Assembly (NCBI GenBank): GCA_026129135.1
Contig: JAHCIQ010000008.1
Span: forward strand, 1 to 64,000
Origin: Cyanobacteria bacterium TGS_CYA1
GTDB lineage: Bacteria > Cyanobacteriota > Vampirovibrionia > Obscuribacterales > Obscuribacteraceae
Direction: 5' to 3'
Length of the DNA: 64,000 nt
Shown: piece by piece, positions 8,805 through 16,264 of the stretch
Numbering within the stretch: position 1 is the stretch's first letter
How the letters are laid out: each line of letters begins with the position of its first letter
Made by a program: the position numbers and the translations under genes
Notes under the pieces: generated by a model
Told to the model about the DNA's origin: nothing
The model's input: the letters and a program-made list of their open reading frames with translations, nothing else
The model's database searches: none

Positions 8805-9917
8805 TTAATTGATTTTACTAATGTCAATATCAAATCCGGCTGCCTTTATTTCTTGTCCTAGTCTAAATTTCCATGCCCCAGCATTATCCATTTTGATGTA
8901 CATCACTCCCTGAAAATCTGAGGGAATCTCGACGTTTTCAGCATGTAATGCACAAACTTTACCCCTTGAAATTTTCCCCATGAAAAATCCGAGTTCCATT
9001 ATTACGTTTTGGCGTGCCCTAGGCATGGACTGTTCTGGATGCTTAGCTTGGTGGCCAATATCATCTGGAGTGAGAAGTACAACGGCAAATCCCACATTTG
9101 AATGATGTTCTAGTTTTTCTATAATTGTCTTTCCACCATTCGGTTGTTCATGAAGAATCAAGGGTTCTAAGCCAACTTGATTTATTAGGTGGGCAACAGC
9201 ATATTTGCTTGCTTCGTCGTGACCGTGAACAATAAATATTTTCTTTGCAAATTCATTTAATTCTTCCACTACTGTGACCTTGGGATTATTTCTGTTTTGC
9301 AGAGCTTCTCGCCCGTCCTTCGTCGCTTTAAACCATATGCCGTCTTTATGACGTATCCATTTTCTTTCACTCAACATTCTCTCTGCGGCTTCAATGTGGC
9401 ATTTAATTTCTTGCTCTGTTTGCCCCATCAATTTGTTATTCACTTTGATGCCACCAGGACCATCCATGGTTTCTTTTATCCAATAAAATTCCCAATCGCT
9501 GTGACTGCAAGCTTCAAGAATGCTGTACATAGCTTGTTCTATTTGTTCTTCAGTGTTAATTGCATCAGAAAAATCTTCTTTTTTCTCTTGAAGCATTTCC
9601 AATTCTCCTTCCAAAAGCGTTACAGCTTCAGGAATGCCATCCTGCTCGCATTTTGCAATGTAGGAATTCTGCATGTTCACATACATGGGACCAGACCAAA
9701 TTTGAAAATATTCATATCTTTCAAATTGAAAGGAATTTGCCCCGAAGATTTCCCTCATTGTATCTTTGACTTTTCTTTCTACTAGGCTTACTTTTTCGGA
9801 ATCGAATGAGTTTTGTAGATTTTTCAGGTCCTCTATACGGCGATTCACTTTGGTAATCGCTGAGTCGATTTCTTTAATTGAAAAGAAGACTTTGTTTTCT
9901 CTAGCTATTTCTCTCAT
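8805..9917 (-). CDS. TIR-like effector (PF10137 / CAP12-type)
   Basis: This is a 370-residue protein with a C-terminal TIR-like domain. Near residue 227 it reads KKIFIVHGHDEASK, followed by a glycine-containing loop, VVLLTPDDIG, then NVIMELGFFMGKI, whose Glu matches the catalytic Glu of NAD-cleaving TIR domains. This family is known from Pycsar and CBASS effectors and from stand-alone defence genes; NAD+ depletion is the usual outcome. The N-terminal 120 residues are mostly coiled coil, and a middle domain of about 90 residues looks like a winged helix. No cyclase gene is adjacent, so activation may come from the N-terminal region or the two nuclease-like partners. It is the first gene of its operon. 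Confidence 0.75.
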   Translation of the reverse strand: MREIARENKVFFSIKEIDSAITKVNRRIEDLKNLQNSFDSEKVSLVERKVKDTMREIFGANSFQFERYEYFQIWSGPMYVNMQNSYIAKCEQDGIPEAVTLLEGELEMLQEKKEDFSDAINTEEQIEQAMYSILEACSHSDWEFYWIKETMDGPGGIKVNNKLMGQTEQEIKCHIEAAERMLSERKWIRHKDGIWFKATKDGREALQNRNNPKVTVVEELNEFAKKIFIVHGHDEASKYAVAHLINQVGLEPLILHEQPNGGKTIIEKLEHHSNVGFAVVLLTPDDIGHQAKHPEQSMPRARQNVIMELGFFMGKISRGKVCALHAENVEIPSDFQGVMYIKMDNAGAWKFRLGQEIKAAGFDIDISKIN

Positions 9918-9929
9918 TACTTTAGTCCC

Positions 9930-10217
9930 TTAAGTGCGTTTTATACTTATGCTGAATATTCCACATTCCCATTTCTTGATCAAATTTGTTTGGCACAGTA
10001 TATCTTCTCGTTGTTTCCAGCTTCTTGCAACCGCCGATCTAAGGACTATGACCGTGTCATTTCCAGCTTGGACTAAATTATTCAAGCAAACATGCCTGAG
10101 TGCGTGAGTAGGTACTTCTTGCCGTCTGGCTGTTTTTGCCATTTTCCGACTGTCTGTAGAAAATCGGTGTCCAATAGTTGATTTAAATAAGGCTGAGTCA
10201 AAATTATTTGGGGGCAT
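9930..10217 (-). pseudogene. Tyrosine recombinase C-terminal remnant
   Basis: This frame contains VPTHALRHVCLNNLVQAGND, the box II HxLRH pattern of tyrosine recombinases with the usual following helix. The rest of the catalytic domain, including the box I Arg and the Tyr, is missing or unrecognisable, so it is read as a decayed fragment. It lies just upstream of the TIR-like gene. It may mark a junction where the defence cassette entered the larger element. An expressed small protein cannot be excluded, but nothing supports one. Confidence 0.5.
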
Positions 10218-10599
10218 TTTCTTTTCTGAGAACTACCAATCTATGCAAAGCTTCCCGATAGTGGTAGTTCAGCGGAATTTCGCATTAGCCTCTCGTTAGT
10301 TGCCACGAATCTTTACCACTCCTACGCGCTCGCTATGCGCAATACTATCTGTATTCACCGCCTCACATTCACAAAACAATTTCCCGAATTAAAGCAGGAA
10401 AGTTGCTAAAGCCTTGTCTCAGGCATGGTGTCGCCCTGACCTTACCGCGAAATTCTCCCAATATCAGTTATGGATGTTAAAATAATGCTTGATACTGGCA
10501 TGTATCTGGCATCATGTTGTGATGTGTATGTATAGCAAATTTCAATCCGCCTCTCTTTCTTCTAGAATTTTCTCGTTAAAGCCTTGAATTAGGACATTC
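10218..10599. other. Gene-poor stretch before the ParA-like gene
   Basis: No defensible open frame was found. It contains an inverted repeat, GAACTACCA (10230-10238) with TGGTAGTTC (10262-10270), separated by 23 bases. The octamer AAAGCCTTG occurs twice, near 10411 and 10577. An AGGA six bases before ATG 10600 is the ribosome binding site of the next gene. A promoter for that gene must lie here but no convincing boxes were seen. Confidence 0.5.
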
Positions 10600-11643
10600 A
10601 TGACGACAAAAATCATCTCTATTTTCAATAACAAAGGTGGCGTGGGCAAAACGAACCTACTTTGGAACATAGGGCACTCTCTTGCTCACCTTAATAAAAG
10701 CGTTCTTCTAATTGATTTCGACCCTCAATGTAATCTTTCCCTTGCCGTATTAGGCAGAGAGTTATTTACGGGCACTCTTCCATCTCAAAATATTCCGTAT
10801 GGAACTACTATTCGAGCATTTCTTCAACGATTTCTCCAGAATACAGGTGGATATGAATTCTTTAGTCATACTGGTCCATTTACACATGAATCCGCTGAAA
10901 TTGTTGCTGGAGACTTTTGGCTGAACGTGTATGCGGAGTCGCTAAGTGTTGGTTCTGATCTACTTACTGGGACTGGAATTGTGAAGTATGTGGTTCTTCG
11001 TGAGATGGTTAACTTTGCTAATGAACAGAGGATTAATGAAAAGAAGGATGAGTACGATTTTGTACTTGTAGACTTGCCTCCATCCTTTGGGGCTTTGGTA
11101 AGAGCTGCTTTATATTCATCAGATTACTTCATAGTGCCATGCACACCAGATACTTTCAGCGCCTATTGTGTAGGATTGATTGGCGATATGCTTCCAAACT
11201 TCTTTCAAGATTGGAAAGATGGATTTACGCGATTCAAGCAATCTAATCCACAGTTCAATAAATACGACAATTTGGGAGCAAGCAAGTTCGCCGGATGGAT
11301 ATTCAATAGCTTTGATACTAGGGGTGGTGAGTATTTGAAGGCAGATAAAGTTCATCACGATGAGATCAGAAATGCTGTGGAGCAGAATTTGGTTCCGAAA
11401 TTAAATGAGCATATATGTCTAAATTTACCTGCGGGATATTTAGTGGGTGATATTGAAGATATGAATACTCTTATTCAAAATAGTAATTGGTTAAGCGTAC
11501 CAGTAGGGGAACTTGATGCTCATAAGCCAATTCGCAATCTCGATGATAGAGGAGTTTGGCGACCTAACCAGGTGGAGCAGATAAAAAAACTGAAGCGCGA
11601 TTTTTTGTCGATTGCTGAGAATTTAATCCAAAGCTGTACTTAA
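10600..11643 (+). CDS. ParA-family ATPase
   Basis: This is a 347-residue P-loop ATPase of the ParA/Soj/MinD superfamily. It has the deviant Walker A KGGVGKT at 12-18 with both lysines, Walker A' in LLIDFDPQCNLS near 38-49, and Walker B in YDFVLVDLPPS near 151-161. Such proteins segregate or position DNA and large complexes, and are also found on integrative elements, where they can stabilise the excised form. No ParB-like gene follows. The AGGA and ATG at 10600 are well spaced. It is followed by a 13-bp-stem hairpin. Confidence 0.85.
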   Translation: MTTKIISIFNNKGGVGKTNLLWNIGHSLAHLNKSVLLIDFDPQCNLSLAVLGRELFTGTLPSQNIPYGTTIRAFLQRFLQNTGGYEFFSHTGPFTHESAEIVAGDFWLNVYAESLSVGSDLLTGTGIVKYVVLREMVNFANEQRINEKKDEYDFVLVDLPPSFGALVRAALYSSDYFIVPCTPDTFSAYCVGLIGDMLPNFFQDWKDGFTRFKQSNPQFNKYDNLGASKFAGWIFNSFDTRGGEYLKADKVHHDEIRNAVEQNLVPKLNEHICLNLPAGYLVGDIEDMNTLIQNSNWLSVPVGELDAHKPIRNLDDRGVWRPNQVEQIKKLKRDFLSIAENLIQSCT

Positions 11644-11646
11644 TAG

Positions 11647-11682
11647 CTCCATGCCTGATACTCATAAGCATCAGGCATGGAG
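11647..11682. terminator. Hairpin with a perfect 13-bp stem after parA-like gene
   Basis: CTCCATGCCTGAT (11647-11659) pairs perfectly with ATCAGGCATGGAG (11670-11682) around a 10-base loop, four bases after the upstream stop. There is no strong T-run, so it may be a weak terminator, an mRNA-stabilising hairpin or a protein-binding site. The loop contains CTCATAA, the same seven bases as the anticodon loop in the tRNA remnant at 13966. Confidence 0.55.
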
Positions 11683-11724
11683 GATTGAATTTCTAGTGGA
11701 AAGGACAGTTGTACCAAGGCTTAG

Positions 11725-12030
11725 TTAATAAATTCGAACCACTCCCAAGCCTCCACGATTATGCAAATACGAAAGAAAACCTAGCTTCCGCAATTTTTCA
11801 ATGGAAAGTATGCATTCGAAAGATTTGTGATTTTGAAACTTAGACAGCAGTTCAGTTTCATTGCATTCCAACTCCCTTACAAAATCTTTGAATCTGCGAG
11901 TGTTAAAGATAGTGCTATCAGCTATGGTGTTACAGCTATGATTTGGAATGAATACAACTGTTTCCGGATTTGAAAGAAAGATCATTTTTCCCGAAATTTT
12001 TCTATTGTAGATATTGCAATTACAAGCCAC
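11725..12030 (-). CDS. Small protein of unknown function, GTG start
   Basis: This is a 101-residue protein with no family I recognise. The start is GTG, supported by a strong AAGGAG six bases upstream, so I consider the gene real despite its lack of known domains. It starts MACNCN and is otherwise mixed alpha/beta, with three cysteines or more and an FKDFVRELECNETELLSKF helix. It sits between the ParA-like gene (convergent) and the excisionase-like gene on the same strand. It may belong to the element's maintenance or regulation genes, which is inference. Confidence 0.55.
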   Translation of the reverse strand: MACNCNIYNRKISGKMIFLSNPETVVFIPNHSCNTIADSTIFNTRRFKDFVRELECNETELLSKFQNHKSFECILSIEKLRKLGFLSYLHNRGGLGVVRIY

Positions 12031-12137
12031 GATAAGCTCCTTGTGTTAGGTGCGGCTGAAGGTACGAAAGCGAATGAAATAGGCGATGCCACCGAATACG
12101 CTATCGTTGAATTTTGATTTAATTCTTGCAGTTTGAT

Positions 12138-12368
12138 TTAGAAGGTCTTTCCGCCGGTCGTTCTACGTTCAATGAACGCATCTAAATCCGACTTCTTATA
12201 TCTAACAAGGCGACCAATCTTTACGACCGGTAGGTTATAGCGGCCGGTTGACTTCCAAATTGAAAGTGTCATTTCAGCAATGCCAAGATAGGCGGCGGCT
12301 TCTCTTCTCGTGAGAAGCCCTCCACCAAGATGGTTCATCGGTGAACCACCCAACTGGATACTGTTCAT
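12138..12368 (-). CDS. Excisionase-like helix-turn-helix protein
   Basis: This is a 76-residue protein with a winged helix of the MerR/Xis (HTH_17) type. LLTRREAAAYLGIAEMTL forms the helix-turn-helix, followed by VVKIGRLVRYKKSDLDAFI, the usual wing and end of these domains. Members act as excisionases or as AlpA-like regulators of integrases. AAGGA lies before ATG 12368. It is downstream of the integrase gene on the same strand, the usual int-xis arrangement, and probably sets the direction of site-specific recombination. Confidence 0.8.
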   Translation of the reverse strand: MNSIQLGGSPMNHLGGGLLTRREAAAYLGIAEMTLSIWKSTGRYNLPVVKIGRLVRYKKSDLDAFIERRTTGGKTF

Positions 12369-12560
12369 ATGTAATCCTTTTGTCAGTCCTCAGGTGAGGT
12401 ACAAATTAGAAAGCTTTGAAAAGCTGTAAGAGTTAAATGAGAATTGATTCGAGGTTAAAACTATGCCTCTGTAATCAGTATAACCAGGTTATGGAAAAAA
12501 TTAGGTGGGATTTAAAAATCAGTTGATTTTTTCATAGCATCAATTATTGATTTTACTGCC

Positions 12561-13811
12561 TCATTTCTCTAGGGATTTTTTCGAAGCTTCAAACCAACCT
12601 TGTTGCGCCTTCTGTCTGGCTTCAAGTTGAGCCTGTCGATTGGTTCGTATATAAGCTTTCATAGTTGTTCGCTCATCAGTGTGAGCAAGAGCTTGCTTTA
12701 CTATCGCTACGCTCGCCCCTGTATTGGCCATCGCTGAAGCTAGACTTCTACGAAGGTCATGAATCCAGAGATCTTCTAGTCCAAGTTTTTCTCTAAGGCT
12801 TTCCCACGCATTTCCGGGATCTTCAATATGCCCGCTTGCGCTTTTCTCGCTAGGAAAGACATATTTTTGGAACTTTTCGTCAATAATCAAAAGTTGCTTA
12901 CGTCTAGTTAGAATGTCGATTTCAGCAGGACCAAGAAGTATTTCTTGCTTTTTACGTCCTTTCATTTTCGAGGCTGGAATTACCCATAGCCAATCTTCTT
13001 CTCTAATTTCTGACCACTCCATGCTAAGCATGACTTTTTTGCGTACACCGGTTAGGAGCCAAAGCATTATTAGGTCTGCAAGAGTGCGTTCCTGACAATG
13101 CATTAATGGTGCGTCACTTATTGCCTGAATTAATCGACCCGCCTCTTCATCTGACAGCACTCTGTCGCGCTGATTCTCTGGATACAAAGAGAGACCAGAG
13201 AATGGATTGTCTTGACGTGTTATAAATCGTGTTTTTATACCAAAATTGAACATCGCCCTACCAAGTTGAGCGGCTCGGTTAGCGCTTCCGGGGGTTTTTT
13301 CCATTTGTTTGTGAAGCTTTGACGCATCATCGTGGGAAAATTCAGTAGCGTTTTTCTTATTCAAATTTCGCCTAGAGAACCAGCGAATGAAATTATTGGA
13401 ATTCTCCAGTGTCCTTTTTCCGCTCTTCTCAAGATGTTTGATTTTATAGTGATCAAACAAATCCTGCAAAGTAGGAGAACTGTTCAATGCTTGACTTTGC
13501 TCAAATACGTTTTCCCCTCTATTGCGACGAGCTGTAATCTCTGCCGCTCTTGACTGTGCTTCAAGCAACGCGCTGCGGGCAAGAGTGTCGGGAATAGATT
13601 CGTCAAATTTGCAATTTAAATCCAATGTTTTCCAATTTCCGTCTTGTTTGCAACGAAAACAAAATGCTTTATTGCCTTTTCGACCAACGGAAATGTAAAG
13701 ATGCACGTCCGGAAGAATTGCGACATAAAACTGCTTCATATGAGAAGGACAAGTTAGCGTGCGGATGTACTTCGCTGTGAATTTTTTGACTGAGTCGGGA
13801 TCGTTTTTCAT
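12561..13811 (-). CDS. int: Tyrosine-type site-specific integrase
   Basis: This is a 416-residue integrase expected to insert and excise the element at a tRNA gene. The N-terminal part has an arm-binding domain and a SAM-like core-binding domain. The catalytic domain has the box I Arg in LLTGVRKKVM, HDLRRS (His and Arg of box II), an LAHTDERTT segment with the third His, and the Tyr in MKAYIRTN. The full catalytic set is present. It reads away from the attachment site at 13966, and repeats that look like arm sites lie just upstream (13816-13910). Its length matches phage P4-like and ICE integrases. Confidence 0.88.
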   Translation of the reverse strand: MKNDPDSVKKFTAKYIRTLTCPSHMKQFYVAILPDVHLYISVGRKGNKAFCFRCKQDGNWKTLDLNCKFDESIPDTLARSALLEAQSRAAEITARRNRGENVFEQSQALNSSPTLQDLFDHYKIKHLEKSGKRTLENSNNFIRWFSRRNLNKKNATEFSHDDASKLHKQMEKTPGSANRAAQLGRAMFNFGIKTRFITRQDNPFSGLSLYPENQRDRVLSDEEAGRLIQAISDAPLMHCQERTLADLIMLWLLTGVRKKVMLSMEWSEIREEDWLWVIPASKMKGRKKQEILLGPAEIDILTRRKQLLIIDEKFQKYVFPSEKSASGHIEDPGNAWESLREKLGLEDLWIHDLRRSLASAMANTGASVAIVKQALAHTDERTTMKAYIRTNRQAQLEARQKAQQGWFEASKKSLEK

Positions 13812-13815
13812 TTCG

Positions 13816-13910
13816 CCTTACCCTTTGCCTTACCCAAATTCATTATAATTCGGTGAATGAAAGAAAGCTAGAGAAGATGTGCAAGTGCCCAAGGGTGCGA
13901 TAGGGTAAGG
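13816..13910. repeat. CCTTACCC repeats, possible integrase arm sites
   Basis: CCTTACCC occurs at 13816-13823 and again at 13828-13835, 12 bases apart. Its complement GGGTAAGG lies at 13903-13910. The cluster is between the integrase start and the tRNA-derived attachment site, where integrases and excisionases bind. The function is inferred from position. Confidence 0.45.
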
Positions 13911-13965
13911 GATTAGAAGGATCGAGAAAATTTAGGAAAAGTTCGCAAAACAGACGACCTTTAGA

Positions 13966-14010
13966 CTCATAACCCAAAGGTCGCAAGTTCAAATCTTGTC
14001 CCCGCAACCA
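13966..14010 (+). tRNA. 3' half of a CAU-anticodon tRNA (attachment site)
   Basis: The sequence reads as a tRNA from the anticodon loop onward: CTCATAA, the 3' anticodon strand CCCAA, a variable segment, a T arm with loop TTCAAAT, the acceptor strand CCCCGCA and an encoded ACCA. The bases just before it do not pair with the anticodon strand, and no D arm is present, so this is a partial gene. Tyrosine integrases often cross over in the anticodon loop, so this should be one att site. The complete tRNA would be at the other end, left of the window. The tRNA is Met or Ile2 (CAU); I cannot say which. Confidence 0.75.
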
Positions 14011-15122
14011 AATGAAATTAGAACCGTCTCTAGTTGTAGGGGCGGTTTTTTTGAAGGCAGAAGATGGTTAGGCTCTCCTAAGGAATCGGGTAGACTGAAT
14101 TTTATTACTCTGTCTTTGCCACCAACTAGCAAGTATTCGTTTTCATCATTCAACGAATGTATGGCTTCAATAGCGCTGCAGTCTTCGTGAATGATTTCTT
14201 GAAACACGAGTTTTCCTTTTGAATCATAAATGAGAAGGATAGACTGGTTCGCCGAATAGTGGTGACTGAAGGCTAAAATTGCAAGATAATCATCCTGGCT
14301 ATCTTTCAATTTCAAATTAACGCATTTTACTTTTGAATTATCTGTTGTCGAAGGCGCTTCTAATTTCAGTAACAACTCCCCATTAGTATTCATAATCCAG
14401 AAAAATCCCTTCTGGCATTCTATTATGGAATCCTCGGTGGCGTTGCGAGGGAAGCGACATATTGAAAAATGAGCAGCGTATTCGTTACTGTCAATCTCTC
14501 TAATTAAGTGACCTCGGTTGTTTCTAATTCTGTACTTGCCCCTACCAGTGGTATTAATTATTTTGCTTTTTGAAGGATCGTCCGCGCGTGCGACTTCTGC
14601 TTGCCAAAGATTGTCATGTTCTTTTCCGCTCCAGAGAATCTTGCCTGAAGGCGATAAAGCGGTGACTCCCTTACCACCTAACACAGCGAGCAAAAAATGT
14701 TTTTCAGTTTTGTCTTTTGGTGCAGTGGAAGTATTAACGTCTATGCATTTACCATTATGAAGATACCAACGTCTTTTTCCGTCGCTGTTGAAAAGGCACG
14801 AATTATCTCCCCAGCTACCTCTATTTAGATATTCGCAATCACCGGACGGAAATATGCGTACTATCCTAGTTTCTGATGGATAGTCTTGAAATTTGATATG
14901 CGTTTTTATGCTGTTATATTGATCAGCTCGAAATGCACCTTTTGTGCCCGATACATAAATTTCGCCATTTGCTGTTTTGATGTCGGTGACAATTCCCAAC
15001 GGAAAAGATAAATTGGAGAATAAATCCGTGCCATGCATCTGTAGTTCGGGCTCAGCTCGCGCTATTTGACTAGATAACGCTATAGTCGCCAAAGCTAAAA
15101 TTGCAAGATAAGGTATTTTCAT
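13989..15122 (-). CDS. Exported protein of unknown function, propeller-like repeats
   Basis: This protein of about 377 residues starts at the ATG at 15122, which gives a clean signal peptide (MKIPYLAILALATIALSS, cut after ARA). An upstream in-frame ATG at 15161 would add 13 residues and hide the signal peptide. The mature part has repeated strands with GK, DG and SPSGKILWSG elements, as in PQQ/WD-like propeller proteins, but no clear family. The last residues are encoded within the tRNA terminator and the 3' tRNA region on the opposite strand, which is odd. Its function is unknown. Confidence 0.6.
   Translation of the reverse strand: MKIPYLAILALATIALSSQIARAEPELQMHGTDLFSNLSFPLGIVTDIKTANGEIYVSGTKGAFRADQYNSIKTHIKFQDYPSETRIVRIFPSGDCEYLNRGSWGDNSCLFNSDGKRRWYLHNGKCIDVNTSTAPKDKTEKHFLLAVLGGKGVTALSPSGKILWSGKEHDNLWQAEVARADDPSKSKIINTTGRGKYRIRNNRGHLIREIDSNEYAAHFSICRFPRNATEDSIIECQKGFFWIMNTNGELLLKLEAPSTTDNSKVKCVNLKLKDSQDDYLAILAFSHHYSANQSILLIYDSKGKLVFQEIIHEDCSAIEAIHSLNDENEYLLVGGKDRVIKFSLPDSLGEPNHLLPSKKPPLQLETVLISFGCGDKI
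14022..14052 (+). terminator. Intrinsic terminator downstream of the tRNA end
   Basis: AACCGTCTC (14022-14030) pairs with GGGGCGGTT (14039-14047), including G-T pairs, across an 8-base loop and is followed directly by seven T. It is the terminator of the former tRNA gene. Confidence 0.7.
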
Positions 15123-15350
15123 GCTCGTATGATACTGAGCAGTGAGGCGAGAATGGCTCAATGACGAACACTTTAAAAATTGATGCTTTCAGTAGCGATT
15201 TTTTCATCCTATGGGCATCTTGCATATCAGACAGTATTATAATTAACCGATATGCACCGTGCGAAAAGCTAAAGGCTCTGAGATCAAGGCTTTTGGGACA
15301 ATCACCGGTCAAAATTTCAAATGCTTGAGCACTTGTATGTACGTGTCTGA

Positions 15351-15632
15351 AAAAAAACAAATAACGACATTACTTCATTTGAGCTGCCTTTTAACAAGAA
15401 CAATAAAATTTTGTATGCTGAACTTTCAAACAATCCAAATCTACCAATTACTTTAGGCGATGTGCAAAAACGTTTTGGTAAATGGGAAAGACTAAGCAAA
15501 TCGAAGGGGAACGCAGAAGAAAAAATTCTTCCACAGTATCGCTACTACTTTGATCATGACTCTCTTGCATTCAACTTTCGCTCGCCAAACCACGAAACTT
15601 TAACAAGCATCACTGTTTATTATGATCACTAG
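15351..15632 (+). pseudogene. Truncated copy of the adjacent exported protein gene
   Basis: From about 15351 the frame reads about 93 codons that align throughout with residues 80-180 of the next gene's product. Matching parts include PITLGDVQKRFGKW against PITLDDVVNRFGKY and LTSITVYYD against LTSISIYFD. An in-frame TGA at 15348 sits just before an A-rich run, and no start or signal peptide is present. It is a 5'-truncated or frameshifted paralog, and is unlikely to be made as a functional protein. Confidence 0.65.
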
Positions 15633-15721
15633 ATCCGTGAAGCAGCGTCGAAACTTTTTGATGTATTAGTCGAAAGGTTAGTAATGGTAAGATTTTCTTC
15701 GTGAGCGCATAAGGGTTAAAG

Positions 15722-16264
15722 ATGTTAACTATCCAAAGAAAAGTCTTCCTGGTTGCATTTTGCATCCTGTTTGCAGCTGCCACGTTTAGTTATTTAAGTG
15801 CTCCTGCGCACGCTCAAAAGCAAGAAAAAACAAAAGCAACTCAGTTGTCAATTTTTAATCGAAAGGAAGCAGTATTTAAAACCGTAGATGATCTTCGATT
15901 ATTCAAGAAACCAACTGTTGATCAAATTGAAAAACTTATCAATCGTCCACTAGATTTCTCTCATGGAGGTCAGTACGAGACTAAACTTTCCCGCGATGAG
16001 GATATCGTTGATTTTGAAGCGCCTTATGACGACAAACTGCATATTCGCAGTGTGATTTTGAGCGTGAATAAATCGTTGCCTATAACACTAGATGATGTTG
16101 TAAATCGATTCGGCAAGTATTCTAAAACCGCCTATTCAAAGGGTAATGAAAAATTGAAAATATCACCAGAGCGAATATATTTTTATAAAAAAAAGCAAGT
16201 AGCATTCCGCTTTAGTTTGAGCAAAATTAAGATTCTGACTAGCATTTCCATATATTTCGATTAG
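15722..16264 (+). CDS. Exported protein of unknown function
   Basis: This is a 180-residue protein with a signal peptide (VFLVAFCILFAAATFSYL, cut after AHA) and a mature alpha/beta domain. I do not recognise the family. A segment near residues 118-134 (ITLDDVVNRFGKYSKTA) and the C-terminal strand LTSISIYFD are also found in the decayed copy upstream. The gene is therefore part of a small tandem family. Its stop overlaps, on the opposite strand, the end of the frameshifted peptidase gene. Confidence 0.6.
   Translation: MLTIQRKVFLVAFCILFAAATFSYLSAPAHAQKQEKTKATQLSIFNRKEAVFKTVDDLRLFKKPTVDQIEKLINRPLDFSHGGQYETKLSRDEDIVDFEAPYDDKLHIRSVILSVNKSLPITLDDVVNRFGKYSKTAYSKGNEKLKISPERIYFYKKKQVAFRFSLSKIKILTSISIYFD

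Noticed and set aside
9297..9785. Long plus-strand frame of 162 codons
   Set aside because: It lies antisense inside the TIR-like gene, has a Phe/Ser/His-rich composition, and no ribosome binding site. A shadow frame.
15070..15360. Minus-strand frame of 96 codons upstream of the exported protein gene
   Set aside because: It overlaps the first codons of a supported gene in another frame and has no ribosome binding site.
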